Below are positions 14,992 through 22,444 of a stretch of 52,489 bases of DNA, one piece after another (position 1 is the stretch's first letter; each line of letters starts with the position of its first letter). The DNA comes from a virus: IMG/VR virus record IMGVR_UViG_3300018466_000002, positions 1-52,489 of that record. One strand, written 5' to 3'. The notes under the pieces were generated by a model, which searched no databases, was not told the origin of the DNA, and saw nothing but the letters and a program-made list of their open reading frames with translations. Position numbers and translations under genes: made by a program.

Positions 14992-15821
14992 TGGCGAACA
15001 CCACCCGCGCCGACTACGACGACGACTTCGATTCGGAGGCTGCCGCAGCGTTCGGCGGTTCTGCCGGCGCGCTCGAAGTCACCAGCGGGGGGCTGCCGCG
15101 CAGCCCCGCCACCGCCCCTCCGAACACGGGCGACGTGGCCGGAATGCTTCAGATGGCGCTGGAGCGGAACCTCCCGGTTGAAACGCTGGAGCGCATGGTG
15201 GCGCTCTACGAACGCGTCTCGGACCGGCAGGCCGCATCAGAGTTCGCCGCGTCCCTCGCCGAGTTTCAGAACGAGTGTCCGCCGATTACGAAGAACAGCA
15301 ATGCTGAGATTGTGACGAAATCGGGTACGAGGTTTTCGTACACCTATGCGGACCTCAGCCAGATTGCGGAGACCGTGCGCCCGTTCCTACATCCGCGCGG
15401 GTTCTCTTATTCGTGGAGCGACTGCGAGGTGAAGGAGAACAGCCTCTCTGTCGTCTGCACGCTACGCCACGTCAACGGACACTCTGCGCGTGCCGCGTTC
15501 ACCTTGCCGGTCGATAACGCGTCTGCGATGAGCGCTCAACAGAAGGTCGGTGCCGCGCTGACGTACGCCAAGCGCATGAGCCTCACGCAAGTTCTCGGCA
15601 TCTCGACTGCCGATCTGGACACGGATAGCGCGAACCCTGAGCCAATCACGGCTGCGCAGCTCAACGAACTGAAGGCGCTCGCGAAGGAGGTCAACGCGAA
15701 CGAGGAGCGCTTTCTCGGCTACCTCGGCGTGAAATCGTGGGACGAGATCCGGAAAGCCGACTTCAGCGCGGCCCGCACTGCGCTCGAATCGAAGCGGCAC
15801 GCGCCGAGGGGGAAGGCATGA
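14991..15821 (+). CDS. erf: ERF-family single-strand annealing protein, 276 aa
   Basis: ERF proteins anneal complementary single strands during phage recombination and replication. The family signature is clear: a helix ending in RQAASEFAASLAEFQNECPP, then TRFSYTYADLSQIAETVRP, a variable sheet, and SAQQKVGAALTYAKRMSLTQ before the DLDTD end of the core. About 45 disordered acidic residues precede the domain. ATG 14991 is used; a GTG one codon earlier is equally possible. The partner exonuclease (15983) and RusA (16853) follow, forming a compact recombination module. Confidence 0.9.
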   Translation: MANTTRADYDDDFDSEAAAAFGGSAGALEVTSGGLPRSPATAPPNTGDVAGMLQMALERNLPVETLERMVALYERVSDRQAASEFAASLAEFQNECPPITKNSNAEIVTKSGTRFSYTYADLSQIAETVRPFLHPRGFSYSWSDCEVKENSLSVVCTLRHVNGHSARAAFTLPVDNASAMSAQQKVGAALTYAKRMSLTQVLGISTADLDTDSANPEPITAAQLNELKALAKEVNANEERFLGYLGVKSWDEIRKADFSAARTALESKRHAPRGKA

Positions 15822-15986
15822 CGGAGCGTTGGCGTCCCTGCTTCAACGGCGCGTATTCGGTATCAAGCAAGGGGCCGCGAAGCTCGCGCCAGCGGGACGC
15901 CCCTGAAAGACATAGCTGCGCTTTACGCCATCGCCGTGAGCATGGTTAGCCGAATTGCGAATCGCCGCATTTGGAGGCACCTGTGA
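15818..15986 (+). pseudogene. Remnant of an HNH homing endonuclease
   Basis: The frame from ATG 15818 starts like a NUMOD4 element (ERWRPCFNGAYSVSSKG), then reads nonsense. A second frame beginning near 15873 gives TPLKDIAALYAIAVSMVSRI followed by ANRRIWRHL and the stop at 15984-15986, which is the HTH/NUMOD-type C-terminus of the same enzyme class. The HNH catalytic core between them is missing and the two ends are in different frames, so this is a decayed gene with internal deletion and frameshift. Both borders keep 4-nt overlaps (ATGA at 15818, GTGA at 15983). Confidence 0.75.
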
Positions 15987-16717
15987 TCGTGTTGAATGTA
16001 GAACAGGGTAGCGACGCGTGGCGCACCGCAAGGCTCGGAGTGCCGACCGCAAGTGAGTTCCATAGAATCTTGACCCCGCGTACGGGCAAGTTGAGCGCCG
16101 CGGCGGATGGGTACATGGCCGAGCTTCTCGCCGAGGAGATGCTCGGCCACGCGCTCGACGAAGGGGACTCGCAGTTCATGACGCGGGGCACGGCGATGGA
16201 GCGGGACGCCGTGCGGTTCTACGAGTTCAACCAGGACACCTCGACGGAGCGTGTAGGCTTCCTGATGGACGACGGCGGGAACGTCGGGTGCAGCCCTGAC
16301 CGTCTCGTCGGCGACAAAGGCGGGCTCGAAATTAAGTGCCCGTCCGCTGCGGTGCATGTCTCCTACATGCTCGGCGCCGACGCGGACAAGTTCCGGTGTC
16401 AGGTGCAGGGCGCGCTCTGGATCACGGGCCGCGCGTGGTGGGATTGGCTCTCGTTCAACCCCGAGCTGCCGCCCGTCATGATTCGATTCGAACGTGACGA
16501 GGAGTTCATCACGAAGTTGTCCACCGCCGTCCTGCAGTTCGTGAATTACATGGACGAGGCCCGCGAGCGGCTGATCGGGAAGGGCCACATGTCGCAGGCG
16601 GTGATTGATGCGCGCGCGACGCGGCGGGCGGATCTCAGCCTGCCGCCCGCGGCGCTGCCGTTCGGGTTCGCTGAAACGCTGAAGGAACGCGAGGCGATGC
16701 AGAAGGAGGGTGCGTGA
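15983..16717 (+). CDS. YqaJ/lambda-type exonuclease, 244 aa
   Basis: This enzyme class resects double-stranded DNA to give 3' single strands for the annealing protein. Visible motifs: EQGSDAWRTARLGVPTASEF at the N-terminus, RGTAMERDAVRFYEF, the catalytic core GCSPDRLVG followed by GLEIKCPS (D...ExK), and a Q-containing helix QVQGALWITGR. The GTG at 15983 is chosen because GGAGG lies 7 nt upstream; an earlier start is not needed for the domain. Upstream ERF and downstream RusA complete the module. Confidence 0.88.
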   Translation: MIVLNVEQGSDAWRTARLGVPTASEFHRILTPRTGKLSAAADGYMAELLAEEMLGHALDEGDSQFMTRGTAMERDAVRFYEFNQDTSTERVGFLMDDGGNVGCSPDRLVGDKGGLEIKCPSAAVHVSYMLGADADKFRCQVQGALWITGRAWWDWLSFNPELPPVMIRFERDEEFITKLSTAVLQFVNYMDEARERLIGKGHMSQAVIDARATRRADLSLPPAALPFGFAETLKEREAMQKEGA

Positions 16718-16869
16718 TGCACTCCTTCCGGTTCGAGTTCGACGCTGATGAATTGATTCACGTCGGTGATGATGAGTTGGATGATCTGCTCGACACCGCC
16801 ACGCGCGCGCTTGCCGCGCTGACCGCCGAGCGCGAAGCGCGGAGGATTGCCGTTGCCGAACCCGATTGA
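16717..16869 (+). CDS. Small acidic hypothetical protein, 50 aa
   Basis: A 50-codon frame (MHSFRFEFDADELIHVGDDE then LDDLLDTATRALAAL) shares one base with the preceding stop (TGATG) and overlaps the RusA start. GGAGG appears 8 nt before its ATG inside the exonuclease end. Acidic helix; no function recognised. Confidence 0.6.
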   Translation: MHSFRFEFDADELIHVGDDELDDLLDTATRALAALTAEREARRIAVAEPD

Positions 16870-17308
16870 GTTCACCATTCCGGGCGTCCCTGTCCCCAAG
16901 GGGCGCCCGCGCGGCCGGATGATCGGCAAGGGTCCGATGGCGCGCGTTCAAATCTACACGCCGCCCGAGACGCAAGCGGCGGAGTCGAACTTTCTCATGC
17001 GCGCGAAGAAGCACCGCCCGCCGCACATGCTCGACGGGCCGTTGCGCGTGGACATCCTTTTCGTTGTGCCGGCGCCCGCCAGCCTGCATGGCGATCGTTC
17101 GCGCAAGTGGCCCGAGGTGCGGCCCGACATCGACAACTATTCGAAGCTCGTGCTGGACGCGCTGAACGGCATCTTCTGGCACGACGACGGGCAGGTGTGC
17201 GCCTCCAGCGTCGTGAAGGTCTACGGCCATCCGCCGCGCACTGAGGTGCGGATCACGAAGCTGTCCGACGTTGACGAGGCACAACACGCGCTGTGGGAGG
17301 GACGATGA
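16853..17308 (+). CDS. rusA: RusA-type Holliday junction resolvase, 151 aa
   Basis: RusA enzymes cut four-way junctions arising in recombination-dependent replication. FTIPGVPVPKGRPRGR is the family N-terminus and RPDIDNYSKLVLDALNG followed by FWHDDGQV carries the metal-binding Asp cluster. TTG 16853 is chosen since GGAGG is 7 nt upstream; a second TTG two codons earlier is possible. It overlaps the 50-aa gene by 17 bp. Confidence 0.88.
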   Translation: MPNPIEFTIPGVPVPKGRPRGRMIGKGPMARVQIYTPPETQAAESNFLMRAKKHRPPHMLDGPLRVDILFVVPAPASLHGDRSRKWPEVRPDIDNYSKLVLDALNGIFWHDDGQVCASSVVKVYGHPPRTEVRITKLSDVDEAQHALWEGR

Positions 17309-17652
17309 AAACTACTTTCATGATCGCCATGACGGACGGCCCGCGCGAAGTCTTCGGCTTCGTCGACGGGTTCTTCGGGATCGACGAGCGCACTCCCGGC
17401 GTGTGGTGCGTCACGCACATCCGTACGGGGAACAACCTGTCTCGGATGGCGGCGCCGACGCTTGACGCTGCGAGGGAAGCTGTCGCGATCCTGAACGATC
17501 ATCCCGACATCTGGAACAACGGGCGCTTCGGTCGGGAGTACTCGGCTGTGTCGCGCTTGAAGTGGCTGCGCGAGATGCGCAAGTTCGCGCAGTCGCCGGA
17601 GGGGCGGCGCGTGAAGACGTTGCTGCCGCTGCAGATCGCGGAGGGCGAATGA
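17305..17652 (+). CDS. Hypothetical protein, 115 aa
   Basis: ATGA overlap with rusA. Globular alpha/beta protein (TTFMIAMTDGPREVFGFVDG, then VWCVTHIRTGNNLSRM) without recognised motifs. Co-transcription with recombination genes suggests an early function. Confidence 0.65.
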   Translation: MKTTFMIAMTDGPREVFGFVDGFFGIDERTPGVWCVTHIRTGNNLSRMAAPTLDAAREAVAILNDHPDIWNNGRFGREYSAVSRLKWLREMRKFAQSPEGRRVKTLLPLQIAEGE

Positions 17653-17990
17653 TCCTTGCCTTCCTCTGCGGTTTTGGCACCTGCGCCCTCCTCGTCTTCG
17701 CCTACGAGGCATGGACCTCGCGCCCCCGGCGCTTCGTGCAGCGTGGCAACTACCGGGACGCCCGCTCACCCTTCAGGATCGAATCGCGCGGCCCTGAGCC
17801 CGTCGTGGAGCGGCCGGAGACGCTGATTGCGCGGGAGGCGCGGAGGGCGATCGGCCGCGGCGAAGCACTCCCTCCGTACGAGGAGTTCGAACGCCTCCTG
17901 AATGCAGCCGTTCAACACCACGGTACGCCAGACGACATACCCGCATGGGCTGATCGTCTAGCGCACGAGGTGGGCAAGATGAACGACTAA
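17649..17990 (+). CDS. N-terminally anchored membrane protein, 113 aa
   Basis: Begins with a membrane segment (ILAFLCGFGTCALLVFAYEA) and continues with about 90 soluble, charged residues likely on the cytoplasmic side. ATGA overlap with the preceding gene. It closes this transcription unit before the promoter at 18022. Function unknown. Confidence 0.65.
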   Translation: MILAFLCGFGTCALLVFAYEAWTSRPRRFVQRGNYRDARSPFRIESRGPEPVVERPETLIAREARRAIGRGEALPPYEEFERLLNAAVQHHGTPDDIPAWADRLAHEVGKMND

Positions 17991-18021
17991 CTGCGGCTAC
18001 GCGATTCGCCACGTTCCGCGT

Positions 18022-18027
18022 TACAAT
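18022..18027 (+). promoter_or_regulatory. -10 element TACAAT before the replication genes
   Basis: TTACAATGTGGCATCGGAGC: the predicted start is near 18034-18035, giving a leader of about 13 nt with a GGAG-type site before the ATG at 18048. Confidence 0.55.
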
Positions 18028-18047
18028 GTGGCATCGGAGCGTGACAA

Positions 18048-19001
18048 ATGGAATTTGCAGTCTTCTCCCGCCGCATCCTCACGGGCACAGTTTCGGACCT
18101 CCCTCCCGCTGTTCGCATTGCATGGATCACCGTCCTTTTCGAGGCTGAAAAGCTGCGCGGAAAGGTGAAGCTGCCGGTGCGCGATCTCGCCAAGATGGCA
18201 TCCATCAGCACGCCTGAAGCTGCTGAGGCGCTTCGGGTTTTTCAGGAGCCTGACCCCTACTCAAGCACGAAGGAACACGAGGGGCGCCGCCTCCTCCCGG
18301 TTGACGGCGAAGAGGACTGGTACATCGTCGCGACGTGGGAAAAGCATGCCGAAGAACGCGCCCTTTTCTTCGCCCGCTTGCGCCAGCAACGGTCCCGTGC
18401 TCGTAACGCTGCGTCACGTCCAGTAACGGAGAGTAACGGTGCGTCACGCTCTGTCACGAAGGAACCGGAACCGGAACCAACTCCGGAACTAAGAGAGAAG
18501 AAACCAGAGAGCACATTCGCGGGCGCGCGCGAGGGGATCTCGGGACCGAAAGAGGAGCCGAAGTCCGATGCTGTGCCAGTCCCGGACTTCGACGCGGTGA
18601 AGGGGGTCGACGACAAGCTTGCGGCGTCCGCGCTGAAGGTGCCGCCACCGCATCAGGTGACCGCCGCATGGGTGAGCGACTACGGCGAGGAGTTGATCGT
18701 CGAGACGCTGGCCGATTGCGAAGACCAGTACAAGGGCAAGCACTTCAAGTATCTGGAGTCGATCCTGACGAACAGGCGAGACAATCCTGATCAGCGACCG
18801 GGCAACAGGCGAGCACGGAGGACCGATGGTGAAAACGGAAGAGGACGAGGAACAGGCCGCGCTCGAAGCGATGCAGGAGAGGCTCCGCCAGTTGCGCGAA
18901 ACCCTCTCGGAGACTTCGGCATGCGCGACGGGCGAGACGTTATCCGCGAACTTAAGGCCAAACGGGAACTGCAGGAAATGCAAAACAAGCCTTCCTCCTG
19001 A
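18048..19001 (+). CDS. DnaD/O-like replication protein, 317 aa
   Basis: The architecture fits phage replisome organisers: an N-terminal winged-helix-like domain (residues about 1-110, with KLPVRDLAKMASISTPEAAE and WYIVATWEKHAEER), a low-complexity Pro/Glu linker, and a C-terminal DnaD-like part (VTAAWVSDYGEELIVETLAD followed by KGKHFKYLESILTNR). Such proteins bind the origin and recruit the helicase loader, which is the next gene here. Its last 176 bp overlap that gene in another frame. Confidence 0.75.
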   Translation: MEFAVFSRRILTGTVSDLPPAVRIAWITVLFEAEKLRGKVKLPVRDLAKMASISTPEAAEALRVFQEPDPYSSTKEHEGRRLLPVDGEEDWYIVATWEKHAEERALFFARLRQQRSRARNAASRPVTESNGASRSVTKEPEPEPTPELREKKPESTFAGAREGISGPKEEPKSDAVPVPDFDAVKGVDDKLAASALKVPPPHQVTAAWVSDYGEELIVETLADCEDQYKGKHFKYLESILTNRRDNPDQRPGNRRARRTDGENGRGRGTGRARSDAGEAPPVARNPLGDFGMRDGRDVIRELKAKRELQEMQNKPSS

Positions 19002-19629
19002 GCGCCTGTTCGTCTGCGAAGCGTGCGAGGAAGTCGCGGCGCAGTGGAACGCACGGCAGAGGCTTGCGCGGATCGACACGAACATGAGGCGCAGCGGACT
19101 CCCGCTCGCGTACCAGAGCGGGCAGCGCACCCTCGCCGATGTTCGCAACGAAGAAGCGCTCGTGCTCGCGCGCGCGGTGCTCTCCGGCGAAGTGCGCGGG
19201 ATGTACCTGTACGGGTCCGCCGGCGAGGACAAGACGACGATTGCGTGCGCAACGCTGGCGCAGCTGATTCGAAACGGCGGCAGCGGTTTGTACGAGAACT
19301 CGCTGGACCTGATGGCGGACATTCACGCGGCCTTCGTGCCCAACTCGGGACTGTCGCGGCAGGACGTGGTGCGCGATCCGATTCAGGCTCACGCGTTCCT
19401 GCTTGACGACTTCGGGAAGGAGAAGGGCAGCGAGTTCTCCGCGGGGGTGATCTACCAGATTCTCGATGGTCGGTACAATTACCTGACCGTGGACTCGCGC
19501 CGTGTGCTCATCATCGTGTCGAACCATGCACCCGCGGATGCGTGCGCGCGGTTCGGGGATCCGACGATGGTGCAGCCGATCATGCGCAGGATCTCGGAGC
19601 TCACGGTGGCGATGGAGATGAAGTCGTGA
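18826..19629 (+). CDS. DnaC-like AAA+ helicase loader, 267 aa
   Basis: The protein would load the replicative helicase. Cys49/52/64/67 form an N-terminal zinc finger, as in many DnaC-like loaders. The ATPase core has YLYGSAGEDKTTIA (Walker A, 130-137), AFLLDDFG (Walker B) and RVLIIVSNH (sensor 1). The last Gly of the P-loop consensus GxxxxGK(T/S) is Asp135, which is unusual. The zinc finger is encoded inside the overlap with the upstream gene, so at least ~30 nt are truly read in two frames. Confidence 0.85.
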   Translation: MVKTEEDEEQAALEAMQERLRQLRETLSETSACATGETLSANLRPNGNCRKCKTSLPPERLFVCEACEEVAAQWNARQRLARIDTNMRRSGLPLAYQSGQRTLADVRNEEALVLARAVLSGEVRGMYLYGSAGEDKTTIACATLAQLIRNGGSGLYENSLDLMADIHAAFVPNSGLSRQDVVRDPIQAHAFLLDDFGKEKGSEFSAGVIYQILDGRYNYLTVDSRRVLIIVSNHAPADACARFGDPTMVQPIMRRISELTVAMEMKS

Positions 19630-19898
19630 CGAAGCGAGCGGCGAAGGTGGCGCGCCTCGTGACGCGCGGCAAGCCATGCCCGCCCGATAAGATCGAGGCG
19701 TTGGAATCACTGGTCGAGCAAGCAAAAAGCGGCGAGGTGACGAGCTTCATCTTCGTTGCGATCGGCCCAACGATTGAGAACTGGCAGGACGGATGGTTGG
19801 CGAATCGGATCGACCGCTATTCGCTCCTCGGCATGCTTTCGATGGCTTCGCGAATGGTGCAAGACCGAGAGCAGGAAGTGTCGGAAGCGGAAAGTTGA
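19626..19898 (+). CDS. Hypothetical protein, 90 aa
   Basis: GTGA overlap with the helicase loader. A short alpha/beta protein (GEVTSFIFVAIGPTIENWQ) of a kind often found beside phage replication genes; no named family recognised. Confidence 0.65.
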   Translation: MTKRAAKVARLVTRGKPCPPDKIEALESLVEQAKSGEVTSFIFVAIGPTIENWQDGWLANRIDRYSLLGMLSMASRMVQDREQEVSEAES

Positions 19899-19945
19899 AG
19901 ATTCCTCTTGCGCTACCGTGTTACATGCCGTAGCATGCGTGCATC

Positions 19946-20275
19946 TTGAAACGTCAGAGCAGCGGAATGGCGGACATCGTGGCGGAACTGATGCCGCCGG
20001 GATGCGATGACCTCGCGGCGGTCATGCGCGAGATGCGGCCGAACGGCGCTGCATGGGAAGCGCCACTCGTTGACTACTCCCCGCAGATCCTCTCTGAGGT
20101 ACGGCCAGCGAACCGCGAGAACCGCGGCGAGAACCACGAGTCGCCACAGATCGGAAGGAAAGTCGTCGCGATCCCGAAGCGATGGTCTGCGTCGTCGCCC
20201 GTGGCAAAGTTCTGCGCGCTCTGTCACCACCCATTCCATCTTCGCCGATGCAAGCGATGCACGTGCGGCGAGTAG
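19946..20275 (+). CDS. Hypothetical protein with C-terminal Cys cluster, 109 aa
   Basis: The C-terminus FCALCHHPFHLRRCKRCTCGE is a probable zinc site. The start is uncertain: TTG 19946 overlaps the stop of a four-codon frame beginning 19935, and an in-frame ATG at 19967 lacks an SD site. I give the longer form. The gene lies 47 nt after the replication cluster. Confidence 0.55.
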   Translation: MKRQSSGMADIVAELMPPGCDDLAAVMREMRPNGAAWEAPLVDYSPQILSEVRPANRENRGENHESPQIGRKVVAIPKRWSASSPVAKFCALCHHPFHLRRCKRCTCGE

Positions 20276-20297
20276 CACAAACAGAGAAGGAGATAGG

Positions 20298-20615
20298 ATG
20301 ACGAAACCGATGACGAGTTACAGACGAGTGAGCGGCGACATTGATGAGGCGATAGCGATTCATGCGTTGCTACAGCAGGACTTCGAGACGCGGCTGCCGG
20401 AACTGCGGAACGACACGAAGGCAATCGCGAAGGCTGCGGCGCGCGTCGAGAAGTGGGCGGAGATCGTCGCGGACCTGAGCACGCCCGCGCCGAAAGCGTC
20501 AACGGCGGTGCCGGCTGGCGAGGCGGCTGCTACGACCGCAATTGCGCCGGTCGACCCCGCGGCACCCAGCCGCTCCAAGCCGCGTCCCAACACCGGCACC
20601 AACCCCACGGCGTAG
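20298..20615 (+). CDS. Hypothetical helical protein, 105 aa
   Basis: GAAGGAGAT precedes the ATG. Residues 1-65 are helical (IDEAIAIHALLQQDFETRLP and on), and the rest is a Pro/Ala/Thr-rich tail likely to be disordered. No recognised domain. Confidence 0.65.
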   Translation: MTKPMTSYRRVSGDIDEAIAIHALLQQDFETRLPELRNDTKAIAKAAARVEKWAEIVADLSTPAPKASTAVPAGEAAATTAIAPVDPAAPSRSKPRPNTGTNPTA

Positions 20616-20657
20616 GCCAGACCCCGCGCCGATCTCAACGAAAGGAGGAACGCACCG

Positions 20658-20816
20658 ATGAGCAACTACGACCCGAACGCCGATCTCGACAGGCAGAAGC
20701 GGGAAGACGACGCCGACGCCGCATCGAAGCAGGCCAACCCCGGCGACGACGACACGCCGCCGACTGGCGAGAATGCCGGACGCTATCCCGGCAGCGCCGG
20801 CGACGAAGCGAAGTAG
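20658..20816 (+). CDS. Small Asp/Gly-rich hypothetical protein, 52 aa
   Basis: A strong AAAGGAGG lies about 9 nt upstream. The product is acidic, low-complexity and probably disordered (SNYDPNADLDRQKREDDADA). The terminator just downstream supports a real short gene at the end of a unit. Confidence 0.65.
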   Translation: MSNYDPNADLDRQKREDDADAASKQANPGDDDTPPTGENAGRYPGSAGDEAK

Positions 20817-20845
20817 CCCTGCAGCGCGATTGTCACGGTTTGTGG

Positions 20846-20872
20846 GCGCCGGTCGAAAGGCCGGCGCTTTTT
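20846..20872 (+). terminator. Rho-independent terminator
   Basis: A 7-bp GCGCCGG/CCGGCGC stem (20846-20852 with 20861-20867) and 8-nt loop are followed by TTTTT. Confidence 0.85.
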
Positions 20873-20910
20873 GATTCACAACCCGCCGCTGGTCGCGAAG
20901 ACCGGGTGCT

Positions 20911-20916
20911 TACTGT
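20911..20916 (+). promoter_or_regulatory. Extended -10 TACTGT for the 20934 gene
   Basis: TGCTTACTGT lies after the terminator, with AAGGAG in the short leader before the ATG at 20934. Confidence 0.5.
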
Positions 20917-20933
20917 GTGAAGGAGATCAAGAC

Positions 20934-21530
20934 ATGAAGCGTTTGATTCTGCTGTGCGTGGTAACGATGCTGGCCGTGATGACGTACGCGCAACCGGCCG
21001 TGGAGAACCCTGACGACGGCTTCAACGATGGCGGCGGCGTCTGCAAGGCGTGCCTCACGTGGTCGGTCAACACGATCTACCCAGGCGGCGGCTACAGCGG
21101 CGAGTGGGAGCACCACGCCGAGTGCGTGCCCGGCAACGAGACTTCCACGCCCGGCGACAGGTACCGGAATTGTCGAGTGGAGTCGTATCCGAGCGGTTCC
21201 AGCTCCACCGGGCAATACTGCGTGATGTCAACCGTTTGTGGCCCCACGTCCGGAGGCGGCGGCGGGGGCGGGTGGTTGCGCGGTGACGACGCGGCCGACG
21301 AGGTGGAAGGGGCAAAGATCGTACTCTTCTTCCGCGACTCCGGGCTGATGACACGCGAGGATCTCGCCGAGTTCGTGGGCGATTTGTACGACTCGGGCGC
21401 AGACGCCGGCATGCGACTCGGTTCCTACCGCGCAAAGTTCCTCAGCCTCACAGGGCGTCCGCTCGCCGAAGGGCAGGTGCCGGTGATGCCGACCGCGCGT
21501 ACGGCGCGCGACGTCATCCGGCAGGAGTAA
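20934..21530 (+). CDS. Exported Cys-rich protein, 198 aa
   Basis: A typical signal peptide (MKRLILLCVVTMLAVMTYAQ) precedes a mature part with Cys near VCKACLTW, ECVPG, NCRVE, YCVMSTVCG and a run of Gly, then a helical C-terminal domain. The Cys spacing suggests disulphides outside the cytoplasm. It has its own promoter and SD, set off by a terminator, so it may be expressed independently, for example as a superinfection or host-surface factor; that role is speculation. It overlaps the convergent gene at 21514 by 17 bp. Confidence 0.65.
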   Translation: MKRLILLCVVTMLAVMTYAQPAVENPDDGFNDGGGVCKACLTWSVNTIYPGGGYSGEWEHHAECVPGNETSTPGDRYRNCRVESYPSGSSSTGQYCVMSTVCGPTSGGGGGGGWLRGDDAADEVEGAKIVLFFRDSGLMTREDLAEFVGDLYDSGADAGMRLGSYRAKFLSLTGRPLAEGQVPVMPTARTARDVIRQE

Positions 21531-22003
21531 GGATCCGGTTCCGCAGATCACTCCAGAGCGCCTGCATCTCCTCGGGAGTCAGGCGCTCACCTTCGTCCGG
21601 AAACGGCTCGTCCTTCACCCTATACAGCAGGCGCACAGTGTCCGCGATCTCCTGATCGCCGCGTTTCGATGTTCGCGTCTGGGCAGTGATACACGCCCGC
21701 CTTTTCGAGTGAGTTCAGTTGGCCCTGCTCAAGCATCAGACAACCGGAGAACGCGCCGCCGTTCTCCTGTCCGAGAACCATCAAACCGCCGTCCGGCGCG
21801 GTGTTGGACCACATGGAGTAGTACTCCCCCAACTCCTCGTCGTGGATTGTCGCGCGCTTGCGCTCAAGCCGACGATCTTCCTTGAGCGTCACCAGCAACG
21901 CTTCGTCCGCGGCGGAGTAGATGTCGTCAGGCGAGAGTAGCGCGAGTTGGGCGGAGGTGTAGCTTCCTAGCGGCTTGCCGAAGGGAATGCTAAGTTGCTC
22001 CAC
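21514..22003 (-). pseudogene. Frameshifted minus-strand gene, about 162 aa if restored
   Basis: The frame from GTG 22003 (MEQLSIPFGKPLGSYTSAQL on to GVYHCPDANIETRRSGD) hits a stop at 21620, but a +1 shift near the codons for RRSGD continues as QEIADTVRLLYRVKDEPFPD and ends at 21514 with LRNRILTPAG. Both parts look genuine and the second has no start of its own. A one-base loss, an assembly error or programmed frameshifting would explain it. The start lies 6 nt after TATCAT. Family not recognised. Confidence 0.6.
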
Positions 22004-22009
22004 GGATGG

Positions 22010-22015
22010 ATGATA
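22010..22015 (-). promoter_or_regulatory. -10 element TATCAT (leaderless) beside tandem repeats
   Basis: Minus strand TATCAT, six bases, GTG at 22003. The 11-bp tandem repeats at 22021-22052 lie just upstream of this promoter. Confidence 0.55.
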
Positions 22016-22020
22016 CCGCC

Positions 22021-22052
22021 AAGCGTCGAGGAAGCGTCGAGGAAGCGTCGAG
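22021..22052. repeat. Three tandem 11-bp repeats (GAAGCGTCGAG)
   Basis: Unit GAAGCGTCGAG occurs as 10+11+11 bp head to tail between the Xre gene end and the -10 of the convergent minus gene, occupying the -35 region; they could be operators. Confidence 0.8.
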
Positions 22053-22058
22053 TAAAAA

Positions 22059-22265
22059 TTACCGATCAACCAGCTCGCCAAGCCGTACGCCGAGGGCGCG
22101 GGCGAGCCGGAGCACAGTCGTTAGTTTCGGATCATTCGCGCCGTTCTCGATCCGGCTCAGTTGTACCGGTGTCAGCCCAGCCGCTTCGGCAAGCCGCTCC
22201 TGAGTCCAGCGACGGGCGTCGCGCAGCTCGCGGACACGTTGTAACTCGGCAAAGTCGAACGCCAT
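22059..22265 (-). CDS. Xre-type HTH repressor, 68 aa
   Basis: The product is essentially one lambda-repressor-like HTH: ELRDARRWTQERLAEAAGL (helices 1-2), TPVQLSRIENGANDPKL (recognition helix) and TVLRLARALGVRLGELV. It lacks a cleavage or oligomerisation domain. The ATG at 22265 has AAGGG upstream; an earlier ATG at 22319 adds a basic, unlikely leader. It is the only clear transcription regulator in the window and could act on the repeats beside it or on the palindromic promoter family. Confidence 0.85.
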   Translation of the reverse strand: MAFDFAELQRVRELRDARRWTQERLAEAAGLTPVQLSRIENGANDPKLTTVLRLARALGVRLGELVDR

Positions 22266-22444
22266 GCCGCCCTTCGCTCTGCCGCAACGGCGACCGCGCG
22301 CGATCCCAGCGAAGGCCATGCGTGTATTGAACGAGCACCCGCCCGATTGCTGGTGTCGGTGGCATCAGTTCATGCGCCTCACGACCATCGTGAACTGATC
22401 CCGCCTTCCCTTTCGTCCACAGGTTGACTATCCTCGAAGTCCGA

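Noticed and set aside
22318-22398. 26-codon frame divergent from the Xre gene
   Set aside because: Too short, no SD and no properly spaced -10; could be a cro-like leader but unsupported.
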